Positions 9,401 through 15,732 of a stretch of DNA of 22,121 nucleotides are shown here, piece by piece. This DNA comes from an uncultured Collinsella sp. (GTDB lineage Bacteria > Actinomycetota > Coriobacteriia > Coriobacteriales > Coriobacteriaceae). The DNA lies in the NCBI GenBank assembly GCA_902494715.1, contig CABUUJ010000036.1, positions 1 through 22,121 on the forward strand, given 5' to 3'. The position numbers were made by a program, and so were the translations under genes. The notes under the pieces are model-generated. The model did no database searches. It was not told the origin of the DNA and saw only the letters and a list, made by a program, of their open reading frames with translations. Every line of letters starts with the position of its first letter. Positions within the stretch are counted from its first letter, which is position 1.

Positions 9401-9861
9401 AGGCGTTTATCAACGAGAGCGACCTGCTGGTGAAGCCGACTGTGGCAACAAAGCAGATTGAAGAGGGAGAGGCTGCTGCTCGTGCCGCGGCAGCGGAGGC
9501 CGCGCAGGGTTCCAGCAACGGTGGGCATGGGGTTACGTTTGGCCCCACGACGACCGAAACCGTAACGGATACGGACGGTAGGACCACAGTTGTCGACACG
9601 ACGCCAGTGGTGGTGCAGCCCGCGAGGCAAAAGACATCCTTCCATATGACGGCAAAGCTCGACAACACTCGTGTCAATCGCAATATCCAGACCATCATGG
9701 ACGAAGTGGTGAGCCAACTAAACATGCTGGGCGGTGCCGAAGTACAGCTTTCGTTTAGTGTCTCCGCTCATGTCGAAGACGGAATTCCCGTGCAAACAGT
9801 CCGAGCAATAAGCGAGAACTGCTCTACGTTGGGCATCAACGACTATAGGTTTGGGGAGTAA
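6448..9861 (+). CDS. DUF499 P-loop ATPase with N-terminal HEPN (Swt1-like) domain
   Basis: This 1137-residue protein has three parts. Residues 1-150 are helical and contain the HEPN motif R104-NKVA-H109 (R-x4-H) in a context resembling Swt1-type HEPN domains, so a ribonuclease activity is plausible. Residues about 240-600 are a DUF499 ATPase, with Walker A FGGGKT (268-273), Walker B LVLMDE (D390, E391), and the family-typical GTSINPAKAM and EGFEVVRRRLF segments. An Ala/Thr-rich linker (about 1005-1060) leads to a C-terminal alpha/beta domain starting near FHMTAKL. AAGGAG lies 8 bases before the ATG, and the gene follows the methyltransferase after 18 bases. DUF499 and DUF1156 genes are known as neighbours. 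A natural model is ATP-dependent control of an RNase effector that acts when modification or helicase sensing signals infection. That model is inference. Confidence 0.88.
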   Translation: MENNANNCDLLNKGFDLLLEALDPYVMRELTQAYGNDFWQVGVLNKLYDDQKRNLPVSGDYATLADSLDIALCLLLIDINWRDVFRLRLPQDCKNYVMELKGVRNKVAHRGMGGISDSDAWRALDTMSRLAEQIDQDTTAQLNAMLREVRYGSADGSTAVTTNVDAGVETPAPRRKSLEQTKAVRGLPSWRDVMEPHMDVAEGRYRNAEFAADLAQVARGKGELEYRDPVEFFNRTYVTEGMKGLLVQSLRRVAGLDGEPVIQLKTAFGGGKTHSMLALYHMMRSRSRLGQIANIASVLEEAGVAEVPEVHVAVLVGTSINPAKAMRPATMPGIMVNTLWGHMAYQLAESAGRPELYDYVKDADKKGVSPGSAALTELFDDCGCCLVLMDELVAYAKKIYGVDGLNAGSFDNFITFIQELTEAARASKRSLVVASIPESDNEIGGEAGQRALEQIEHTFGRMEAIWKPVAANEGFEVVRRRLFLDCKDDAARDEVCASFSKMYNENTSDFPVESRELEYRDRMVSCYPIHPEVFDRLYEDWATLEKFQRTRGVLRLMASVIHELWMNQDPSPMIMPGSFPLDVPGVRDELTRYLDDNWNAVVDSEIDGKQSVPYRNDGNNTRYGNLLASRRVARTIMLGSAPDVGGQSVRGIERAHIRLGTVQPGENISVFNDALGTLQTSSSFLYSDVNGNRFWYDTRPTLRKVADDRAQQVKDSEALYEVESRLKRLRKVDPFSGIHVCPASSLDVPDDQTLRLVVLTPSANHRGKTADSAALTLASEILSNRGTSPRTYKNMVVFAAADASYYAQLLSEAKQYLAWDSIKKDRESLNLDVAQTRETDQSVRRADESLEIKIQEAYSWLIYPRVDLFSDSMDIVWEAEHVEGGGENIVAKMARKLVSDEAAIKTWAPALLKMELDRVLWKEADHIQIKRLWEFLCSYCYLPRLSCYGVLEDAIQRGLGSKEYFGLAAGFSDDRYMELTFGEQKAFINESDLLVKPTVATKQIEEGEAAARAAAAEAAQGSSNGGHGVTFGPTTTETVTDTDGRTTVVDTTPVVVQPARQKTSFHMTAKLDNTRVNRNIQTIMDEVVSQLNMLGGAEVQLSFSVSAHVEDGIPVQTVRAISENCSTLGINDYRFGE

Positions 9862-9882
9862 GAACGCTGACAGAGAATAAGA

Positions 9883-9919
9883 CTGCCCCATCATTCCGCT
9901 ACTCGAAATGATGGGGCAG
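9883..9919. terminator. 13-bp perfect hairpin closing the defence operon
   Basis: CTGCCCCATCATT (9883-9895) is perfectly complementary to AATGATGGGGCAG (9907-9919) across an 11-base loop. It starts 21 bases after the DUF499 stop codon and lies between convergent genes. There is no T-tract on the plus strand; on the minus strand it is followed by a partly T-rich stretch (CTTATTCT). It could therefore serve transcripts from both sides. The 90 bases from 9920 to the next gene hold nothing I recognise. Confidence 0.6.
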
Positions 9920-10009
9920 GATGTGGCATGGCTGGCTATTCAACGGGCGCTAAATAAAGTGCTCTGCCGCGCAACGGCCGCACGTTACCATGGCGTCGCC
10001 TGCGTCCGC

Positions 10010-10432
10010 TTACACCCTCGCAATCCCGCGCGCGGCACTCAGCAGCTCGTACTCCCTCTGGCTCCACTGGCGCAGCTCGGCCGCGCGCACGGCGTCGCGG
10101 CACAGGTCCAGGAACACCTCGGCTCCCTCGCAGAAGCGCTCGCGGGCAAAGTCACCCGAGCCGCTTGCGACGCACGAGCCGTCGGCAAACAGCTTCCAGC
10201 TGGACGGCTCACGCGAGTCGTCTCCGAGCAGCTTGATCTGCAGTACGTGCGGATTGCCGGCAGCGCAGAGCTCTTCCTCGAGCACCTGCGCCGTAAAGCG
10301 CATCTGGTGGGAGAGGCTGCTCTTGACCATGGCCGAGGCATAGCTGCTCGGCTCGTCGAGAAGATGCATTCGTTTTGGCTTGGCTGCCAGGTTGTGGAAG
10401 TTGCGCTCGCTGCGCACGGAGAAATTGTCCAT
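10010..10432 (-). CDS. Hypothetical protein, 140 residues
   Basis: I do not recognise this family. The start at 10432 (MDNFSVRSERNF) is chosen because AAAGGAG lies 6 bases before it. The frame stays open upstream to 10678, but that part overlaps structured and repeat sequence and has no better ribosome binding site. The product appears soluble, with no signal peptide or membrane segment. It has a basic N-terminal third, a middle part with alternating hydrophobic residues (PHVLQIKLLGDD, then WKLFADGSCVASG) that suggests beta strands, and a helical, charged C-terminus (ELRQWSQREYELL). It is convergent with the defence operon and shares its terminator region. The overlapping plus-strand open frame is less likely because it starts inside the operon terminator. 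Confidence 0.6.
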   Translation of the reverse strand: MDNFSVRSERNFHNLAAKPKRMHLLDEPSSYASAMVKSSLSHQMRFTAQVLEEELCAAGNPHVLQIKLLGDDSREPSSWKLFADGSCVASGSGDFARERFCEGAEVFLDLCRDAVRAAELRQWSQREYELLSAARGIARV

Positions 10433-10438
10433 ACGGAC

Positions 10439-10526
10439 TCCTTTCATCGATGTTGGCAGGGCCACCGTGCCTCTTGGCCGGTTGGCGTCGGGATCGTGGA
10501 GCCAACTCTCTACCCCGACTCTGGAT
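10439..10526 (-). promoter_or_regulatory. Structured leader of the hypothetical gene with alternative pairings
   Basis: On the plus strand, GTTGGC occurs at 10452-10457 and again at 10481-10486, and both copies can pair with GCCAAC at 10501-10506. GTCGGG (10487-10492) can pair with CCCGAC (10514-10519). These pairings interleave and cannot all form together. One GTTGGC copy is near the ribosome binding site of the downstream minus-strand gene. This could be an attenuator-like leader. It does not match a T-box or any riboswitch consensus I know, so the function is open. Confidence 0.3.
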
Positions 10527-10550
10527 AAAACGCGCCCGCTCCTTGCGGGC
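10527..10550 (-). terminator. Rho-independent terminator, minus strand
   Basis: Read on the minus strand, GCCCGC (10550-10545) and GCGGGC (10539-10534) form a 6-bp GC stem with a 5-base loop, followed by GCGTTTTA. It lies about 245 bases downstream of the membrane protein gene on the same strand. It may end that transcript or act as an attenuator ahead of the hypothetical gene. Confidence 0.6.
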
Positions 10551-10579
10551 ACGATGGAGTCTATCAGCGCATGCGGACA

Positions 10580-10627
10580 GAAATCAAGCGCCGCCTGCGA
10601 AATGATGCGCAGACGGCGCTTGATTTC
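10580..10627. repeat. 20-bp inverted repeat with 8-base loop
   Basis: The left arm 10580-10599 (GAAATCAAGCGCCGCCTGCG) pairs with 10608-10627 with a single mismatch, across the 8-base loop AAATGATG. There is no T-tract on either side strong enough for a plain terminator. On the minus strand it directly precedes the terminator at 10527-10550, so the two hairpins could together form the 3' end of one transcript. Confidence 0.6.
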
Positions 10628-10645
10628 GCGGCGATTATTCGGCCT

Positions 10646-10727
10646 ACATCCGGAAAAGTGTCGAAATCGGCACCTCAAAAGTACGGAAAAGTGTCGAATC
10701 CGACGGTCTCAACATCCGGAAAAGTGT
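10646..10727. repeat. Three direct repeats with exact 33-bp period
   Basis: The core CGGAAAAGTGT occurs at 10651-10661, 10684-10694 and 10717-10727, each exactly 33 bp from the next. Copies 1 and 2 extend to CGGAAAAGTGTCGAA, and copies 1 and 3 share the preceding ACATC. No further copy was found in the window. Regular repeats of this size are found at the ends of some IS21-family insertion sequences (multiple terminal repeats), so this may be an orphan element end. No transposase gene is nearby. An array of protein-binding sites with near-helical spacing is the alternative. Confidence 0.6.
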
Positions 10728-10795
10728 AACCGGATGACAAAACAGCACGTAGAAGCTGGTGCTACATATGGACGCTTCAGCCGCCCCAGCCCCCG

Positions 10796-11827
10796 CTACT
10801 CGTCTCCGTCGTTGGGGTCGCCCTTGAGGGTGTTGATGTCCAGGTACTGGTTGTCGTCCTCTTTTTGCTGCGTTGCCGATTCGGACGCGGTGGGGCTGCG
10901 GAATAGCTGGAATCCCTCAAATGCGATCACGCCGAGTAGGGCCACGATAATCGCGATAAAGACGATCTTTGCCGCTTGGGGAAACTCAGAGAAGTGCGGC
11001 GGCTCTTCCTCGGTGTAGAAGTCGGCAAAGCGCTCGTCGTCGGTGCCGCGGGTATACGACGATGCCGATGCGGCCTTTATGCCAGCCTTGTTGTGCTCAG
11101 GAGCGGACGCGTTGGCAAACGGGCCGTTATCGTATGCGCTCGATGCGGATCCGTAGCTCTCGGTCTCAATGCGGGAGGCGCGGGGCGCGGCATCAAAGCG
11201 GTCATCGTGCGCTGTTGTTTCGTTGTAATCAGAGTCGCGCTCCTCGGCAGCTGCAAACAGCGGGTTGACCGGAATATCGAGCGCCGGCATGCCGGCCGAG
11301 GTCTCGTCCAAGTCGGCCGCGGCCCAGGAATCGAAGGCAAACTGGCGGTTGGCGAGGTCGTCCAGATCCATAGCGGGCGGCTCGAGTTCGGGCTCGGGCT
11401 GGGGTTCGGGAGCCGCGTGTGTCGGCTGCTGCGGGGTGGCATACGCGGGTGCGCTGCTGGGCGCATGGCGCTGTGCCGCCGCGGCAAGGAACGCCGCCGT
11501 CTCGGACGGATCGCTGGTGGGGCGGGGCGCAGGGGCGGCCTGGCGCGGTACCTGCATGATGGGGCGGGTGGCAAAGTCATCTGCGGGCACGGATGCTGGC
11601 GCAGGCGTAGTGGCCGGAGCGGGAGCAGCGGCCGACGTAGGCTTTGGGCCTGCCGGGCGAACCCCGCCGCCCATGAGCTCATCGGCGGTCCAAGGGCGGT
11701 CGCTCATCACGTCGTCGAGGCTCAACGCAAACAGATCGTCTTCGCCCTCGTCAAACGCGCGTTTCGCATGCCTGGCGGCAGAAGCGAAGCCTCCGCGGCC
11801 GTTGCGTGATGCGTTGCTCGACCCCAT
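10796..11827 (-). CDS. Proline/alanine-rich single-pass membrane protein, function unknown
   Basis: This 343-residue protein starts at 11827 (MGSSNASRNGRGG), where AAAGGATGG precedes the ATG by about 6 bases. An in-frame ATG 11 codons earlier lacks such a site. Residues 1-60 are basic then acidic and end in a conserved-looking DLFALSLDDVMSDRPWT segment. Residues about 70-280 are low-complexity, rich in Pro, Ala, Asp and Glu, and probably disordered. One hydrophobic segment (AAKIVFIAIIVALLGVIAF) lies near residue 295, leaving about 35 acidic residues outside. There is no signal peptide, so an N-terminus-in topology is likely, with the long disordered part in the cytoplasm. This layout recurs in cell-envelope or division-associated proteins of actinobacteria, but I cannot assign a function. 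Confidence 0.72.
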   Translation of the reverse strand: MGSSNASRNGRGGFASAARHAKRAFDEGEDDLFALSLDDVMSDRPWTADELMGGGVRPAGPKPTSAAAPAPATTPAPASVPADDFATRPIMQVPRQAAPAPRPTSDPSETAAFLAAAAQRHAPSSAPAYATPQQPTHAAPEPQPEPELEPPAMDLDDLANRQFAFDSWAAADLDETSAGMPALDIPVNPLFAAAEERDSDYNETTAHDDRFDAAPRASRIETESYGSASSAYDNGPFANASAPEHNKAGIKAASASSYTRGTDDERFADFYTEEEPPHFSEFPQAAKIVFIAIIVALLGVIAFEGFQLFRSPTASESATQQKEDDNQYLDINTLKGDPNDGDE

Positions 11828-11949
11828 CTTGTTCCATCCTTTCGAAATGCTCGCATTCATCGATTATATGGAACTTGCCTTGCGGCCGACTCTCGGATTC
11901 GCGCATTCCAGAACTCGCGCCCAAAAGGGGAGGGGCGCAGGCGCGCTGA

Positions 11950-12603
11950 CTATTTGTCGCCGGCGGCAGCCTTTGCCTCGTTGAGGTAACTATAGAAGCT
12001 GTATTTGGAGATGCCAAAGAACTCGCAGGCGCGTTCGCTCGACTTGGAGATGAGGAAGGCGCCGCGACGGTCGAGGTAGCCAATGGCGCGGATGCGCTCG
12101 TCTTTGGTCATGAGCGCCGCGGGCTTGCCCACAAACTGTTCGCACTCGCGCAGCAGGTCTTCGAGCAGGTCGCCGATGTTTTTGGTAATGGGCTCGGGCT
12201 CGGTGTAGCCCGTGCCGCCGATGCCGGTAAAGGCATCGAGCGAGCGCTCAAAAGCCTTCATAAGCGTAATGTCAAAGTTAATGCCCAAAATGCCGACGGG
12301 CTTGCCCTCATCGTTGCGGATAAAGATCGTCGAGGACTTGAGCAGCTTGCCATCGGCGGTTTTGGTGAGGTATGGCTCGCGGTCGTGCACGTCGGTGGTG
12401 CCATCGTGCATGGATTCAAGCACAATATGGCTGGGGCCGTCACCCAGTTTGCGCCCACTGACGTGGCCGTTTTCAATCACTACGATGGAGTGGTCCACGT
12501 CCTCGGTCTCCAGATCGTGGACGACGATTTCGCAGTTGGGGCCAAACTGGAGCGCCAGGCCGTGTGCAAGACGCTTGTAAAACTCAATCTGTGCGGGGGT
12601 CAT
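11950..12603 (-). CDS. YheO-type PAS / DauR-like HTH transcriptional regulator
   Basis: This 217-residue protein starts at 12603 (MTPAQIEFYKRL), with AGGAAGG five bases upstream. An in-frame ATG ten codons earlier has no such site. Residues about 5-120 match the YheO-like PAS sensor domain (GPNCEIVVHDL, then GKPVGILGINFD). Residues about 160-215 match the DauR-type HTH domain (DERIRAIGYLDRRGAFLI, then FFGISKYSFYSYL). Members of this group control amino-acid and related catabolic genes. The gene is divergent from ygeX and shares a 277-bp intergenic region containing AT-rich dyads, so it probably senses a purine- or amino-acid-derived ligand and controls the ygeX-ygeY-ygeW cluster. The ligand and the sign of control are not visible in sequence. 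Confidence 0.85.
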   Translation of the reverse strand: MTPAQIEFYKRLAHGLALQFGPNCEIVVHDLETEDVDHSIVVIENGHVSGRKLGDGPSHIVLESMHDGTTDVHDREPYLTKTADGKLLKSSTIFIRNDEGKPVGILGINFDITLMKAFERSLDAFTGIGGTGYTEPEPITKNIGDLLEDLLRECEQFVGKPAALMTKDERIRAIGYLDRRGAFLISKSSERACEFFGISKYSFYSYLNEAKAAAGDK

Positions 12604-12880
12604 GGGTGCCTTCCTAAAAATTAGTTTGGGCACACTTTGCCATAAACCACACCTGTTCGCAAATAACGAAAGCGTCGCTGCGTTATGTAACCGTTCGGCG
12701 GGGAAAAAGTACCGATTACGGCAACAAACAATTTGTTAGGTTTAGCAATCAAAAAGTGTGATAGAACATTGCTAACAAACTTTTTGTTTGGCATCCACAT
12801 AAAAGTTCAGCCGCAAGAATGGGAATGGGCTGAAACGCGTATGCGGGGGCCGGCAAGAGAGAACTTAAGGAGTTCACCGT
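12604..12880. promoter_or_regulatory. Divergent control region with AT-rich dyads (regulator / ygeX)
   Basis: No gene is seen here. AACAATTTGTT (12727-12737) and CAAACTTTTTGTTTG (12776-12790) are dyads. TTAGCAAT (12742-12749) and ATTGCTAA (12768-12775) form an inverted pair, and TTTGTTAG (12732-12739) mirrors CTAACAAA (12772-12779) about 40 bp apart. These stand out as AT-rich in GC-rich surroundings and suit binding of the divergent regulator. TGATAGAAC (12759-12767) resembles an extended -10 for ygeX. A 7-bp stem, TTCAGCC with GGCTGAA (12806-12834), lies in the likely ygeX leader. Confidence 0.5.
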
Positions 12881-14095
12881 ATGGCCGATAAGATCCAGTG
12901 GGCGGGCAACACGATGCCCAAGAGCGATGACAAGCACTTGGGAATCATGAGCCTCGACCACGTGAAGAAGGCCCGTGCCTTCCACCAGTCGTTCCCCCAG
13001 TACACCGTCACTCCGCTTGCCCGCCTGGACGGCCAGGCCGCGCGCCTGGGCCTGTCCAACCTGTGCGTTAAGGACGAGAGCTATCGCTTTGGCCTCAACG
13101 CCTTTAAGGTCCTGGGCGGTTCGTTTGCCATGGCCAATTACATTGCCGACGAGACCGGCAAGGACGTTGCCGAGTGCACCTTCGATTACCTGACCTCCGA
13201 TCAGCTTGCCAAGGACTTTGGCCAGGCCACCTTCTTTACCGCCACCGACGGCAACCATGGCCGCGGCGTGGCATGGGCTGCCAACAAGCTGGGCCAGAAG
13301 GCCGTCGTGCACATGCCCAAGGGTTCCACCAAGCCCCGCTTCGATAACATCGCCGCCGAGGGCGCCACAGTGACCATCGAAGAGGTCAACTACGACGAGT
13401 GCGTGCGCATGGCCGCCGCCGAGGCCGATGCCTGCGAGCGCGGCGTCATCGTTCAGGACACCGCCTGGGAGGGCTACGAGAAGATCCCGTCCTGGATCAT
13501 GGAGGGCTACGGCACCATGGCTTCCGAGGCTGCCGAGCAGCTGCGCGAGATGGCCATCAACCGCCCGACGCACGTGTTTGTCCAGGCTGGCGTGGGTTCG
13601 CTCGCGGGCGCCGTGGTGGGCTACTTCACCAACCTGTATCCCGATAACCCGCCCACCTTCGTTGTGGTCGAGTGCGCTCCGGCCGCCTGCCTGTACAAGG
13701 GTGCTGCCGCCGGCGACGGCGATCCGCGCATCGTGGACGGCGACATGCCCTCCATCATGGCCGGCCTGTGCTGCGGCGAGCCCAACATCTTGGGCTGGGA
13801 TATCCTGCGCAACCACACCACTGCCTTCGTGTCCTGCCCCGACTGGGTCACCGCTCGCGGCATGCGCACCCTGGGTGCTCCCGAGAAGGGCGACCCGCGC
13901 GTCATCTCCGGCGAGTCTGGCGCTGTGACCACCGGCCTGGTCGAGACTCTCATGCTTGATCCCGAGTACGCCGAGCTCAAGGAGCTCATCGGCCTGGACA
14001 AGACGAGCTCTGTGCTCTGCTTCTCCACCGAGGGCGACACCGATCCGGATCAGTACCGTCGCATCGTCTGGGAGGGCGAGTACCCCACCTGCTAG
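12881..14095 (+). CDS. ygeX: Diaminopropionate ammonia-lyase
   Basis: This 404-residue PLP enzyme splits 2,3-diaminopropionate to pyruvate and two ammonia. It aligns by eye with E. coli YgeX along its whole length. The PLP lysine is K76 in NAFKVLGG, and TDGNHGRGVAWAA (from about 122), QDTAWEGY (D193), QAGVGSLAG and the C-terminal STEGDTD block are all present. TTAAGGAG lies 10 bases before the ATG. In the anaerobic purine/urate clusters of gut bacteria this gene acts with ygeY and ygeW, where diaminopropionate-type intermediates arise from the opened ring. It is the first gene after the divergent control region. Codon use is strongly C-ending (C/G third positions), suggesting high expression. 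The next 251 bases before ygeY hold a large hairpin and a tandem repeat. Confidence 0.95.
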   Translation: MADKIQWAGNTMPKSDDKHLGIMSLDHVKKARAFHQSFPQYTVTPLARLDGQAARLGLSNLCVKDESYRFGLNAFKVLGGSFAMANYIADETGKDVAECTFDYLTSDQLAKDFGQATFFTATDGNHGRGVAWAANKLGQKAVVHMPKGSTKPRFDNIAAEGATVTIEEVNYDECVRMAAAEADACERGVIVQDTAWEGYEKIPSWIMEGYGTMASEAAEQLREMAINRPTHVFVQAGVGSLAGAVVGYFTNLYPDNPPTFVVVECAPAACLYKGAAAGDGDPRIVDGDMPSIMAGLCCGEPNILGWDILRNHTTAFVSCPDWVTARGMRTLGAPEKGDPRVISGESGAVTTGLVETLMLDPEYAELKELIGLDKTSSVLCFSTEGDTDPDQYRRIVWEGEYPTC

Positions 14096-14111
14096 CAGGT
14101 CTGACCTGTTC

Positions 14112-14229
14112 GGAGGCAGCCGGAGGACTTTACTCCCTGCTCGGACAGTCCTGCTCGCACGGAGAGCACATTAAGTGCTCTCCGGCTCGTGCGGAACTCG
14201 CGACGGAGCAAAGTCCTCCGTCCGCCTCC
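14112..14229. repeat. Long imperfect hairpin between ygeX and ygeY
   Basis: Outer arms GGAGGC (14112-14117) and GCCTCC (14224-14229) flank CGGAGGACTTT (14121-14131) pairing perfectly with AAAGTCCTCCG (14210-14220), then CTCC with GGAG. The apex is GGAGAGCAC (14161-14169) paired with GTGCTCTCC (14175-14183) around ATTAA, with CGCAC and GTGCG extending it. There is no T-tract. It could slow RNA decay or give partial termination between the two genes, or be a small palindromic mobile repeat. Confidence 0.6.
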
Positions 14230-14251
14230 TATGGTTACCTCCTATGGTTAC
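14226..14251. repeat. Tandem duplication of CTCCTATGGTTAC
   Basis: Two identical 13-bp units lie head to tail (14226-14238 and 14239-14251), directly at the foot of the long hairpin. They could be a duplicated binding site or a replication-slippage product; the length is suitable for copy-number variation between strains. Confidence 0.7.
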
Positions 14252-14346
14252 TTGCTTGTGGGGTGCTCGACCTCACGCTGCTTGGCACAAGTGATCTATC
14301 TGAAATATCTACCTGTAGGTAAACCCTTGTAGAAAGGTTAACTGTT

Positions 14347-15732
14347 ATGACTAAGGAACTCGATTTTGAGGCAATTAAAAACGCTGCCGAGTCTCACCGT
14401 GCTGATATGACTCGCTTCCTGCGCGCTATGATCTCCCACCCCTCTGAGTCCTGCGAGGAGGGTGAGGTTGTCGCTTGCATTAAGGCCGAGATGGAGAGCC
14501 TTGGCTATGACGAGGTCAAGGTCGACGGCCTGGGCAACGTCATGGGCTTTATGGGCGAGGGCGACAAGATCATCGCCATCGACTCCCACATCGACACCGT
14601 CGGCATCGGCAACATCGAGAACTGGGATGCCGATCCCTATGAGGGCTACGAGACCGACGAGATCATCTACGGCCGCGGCGGCTCCGACCAGGAGGGCGGC
14701 ATGGCTTCCGCTACCTACGCTGCCAAGATGATGAAGGACATGGGCCTTATCCCCGAGGGCTACAAGATCATGGTCGTCGGCACCGTCCAGGAAGAGGACT
14801 GCGACGGCATGTGCTGGCAGTACATTTACAACAAGGACGGCATTAAGCCCGAGTTCGTCATTTCCACCGAGCCCACCGACGGCGGCATCTATCGCGGTCA
14901 CCGCGGCCGCATGGAGATCCGTGTCGACGTTCACGGCACCTCCTGCCACGGCTCCGCTCCCGACCGAGGCGACAACGCCATCTACAAGATGGCCGACATC
15001 ATCGCCGACGTCCGCGCCCTCAACAACAACGGCTGCGACGAGTCGACCGACATCAAGGGTCTCGTCAAGATGCTCGACCCCAAGTACAACCCCGAGCACT
15101 TCGAGGACGCCCGCTTCCTGGGCCGCGGCACCTGCACCGTCAGCCAGATCTTCTACACCAGCCCCAGCCGCTGCGCTGTCGCTGACTCCTGCGCCATCTC
15201 CATCGACCGTCGCATGACCGCCGGTGAGACCTGGGAGTCCTGCCTGGACGAGATCCGTAACCTGCCGGCCGCCAAGAAGTACGGCGACGACGTGAAGGTC
15301 TCCATGTACATGTACGACCGTCCGTCCTGGACCGGCGAGGTCTACGAGACCGAGGCTTACTTCCCCACGTGGATCAACAAGGAGACTGCTCCGCACGTCA
15401 AGGCCCTCGTCGACGCTCACAAGGCCATGTTTGGTGACGAGCGCATCGGCTGCGAGCCCAGCATGGACAAGCGCACCGGTCGTCCGCTGTGCGACAAGTG
15501 GACCTTCTCCACGAACTGCGTCTCCATCCAGGGCCGCTACGGCATCCCCTGCGTGGGCTTTGGCCCGGGTGCCGAGTCTCAGGCTCACGCTCCCAACGAG
15601 GTCACCTACAAGGACGACCTGGTCACCGCTGCCGCCATGTATGTGGCTGCCCTGAACCTCTACGATCCGAGCCAGGCCGATGGCGACGCCACCGTGTTCC
15701 GCGCCGGTCTGACCAACAACAAGATCGATTAG
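14347..15732 (+). CDS. ygeY: YgeY family M20-type metallohydrolase (selenium-metabolism-linked)
   Basis: This 461-residue member of the M20/ArgE-DapE amidohydrolases belongs to the YgeY group linked to selenium-dependent purine catabolism. Expected metal ligands and catalytic residues are visible: H81 and D83 in DSHIDT, D114 in GRGGSDQEGG, E149-E150 in TVQEED, E175 in STEPTDG and H414 in ESQAHAPNE. It probably cleaves an amide or carbamoyl bond in an intermediate of the YgeX/YgeW route. The exact substrate is not shown by sequence. AGAAAGG precedes the ATG by about 9 bases. It lies between ygeX and ygeW on the same strand, separated by about 250 and 200 bases, so internal promoters or processing sites are possible. 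Codon use is biased toward highly expressed codons, like its neighbours. Confidence 0.93.
   Translation: MTKELDFEAIKNAAESHRADMTRFLRAMISHPSESCEEGEVVACIKAEMESLGYDEVKVDGLGNVMGFMGEGDKIIAIDSHIDTVGIGNIENWDADPYEGYETDEIIYGRGGSDQEGGMASATYAAKMMKDMGLIPEGYKIMVVGTVQEEDCDGMCWQYIYNKDGIKPEFVISTEPTDGGIYRGHRGRMEIRVDVHGTSCHGSAPDRGDNAIYKMADIIADVRALNNNGCDESTDIKGLVKMLDPKYNPEHFEDARFLGRGTCTVSQIFYTSPSRCAVADSCAISIDRRMTAGETWESCLDEIRNLPAAKKYGDDVKVSMYMYDRPSWTGEVYETEAYFPTWINKETAPHVKALVDAHKAMFGDERIGCEPSMDKRTGRPLCDKWTFSTNCVSIQGRYGIPCVGFGPGAESQAHAPNEVTYKDDLVTAAAMYVAALNLYDPSQADGDATVFRAGLTNNKID

Noticed and set aside
10439..10526. T-box leader before the hypothetical gene
   Set aside because: A GGTGG core is present, but the conserved T-box antiterminator sequence is not, and the downstream gene is not tRNA- or amino-acid-related.
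9908..10528. Plus-strand open frame of 206 codons over the hypothetical gene
   Set aside because: It begins inside the operon terminator with no ribosome binding site; the minus-strand frame has a clear AAAGGAG.
10646..10727. CRISPR array
   Set aside because: Only three short, partly diverged repeats are present, with related spacer positions and no cas genes.
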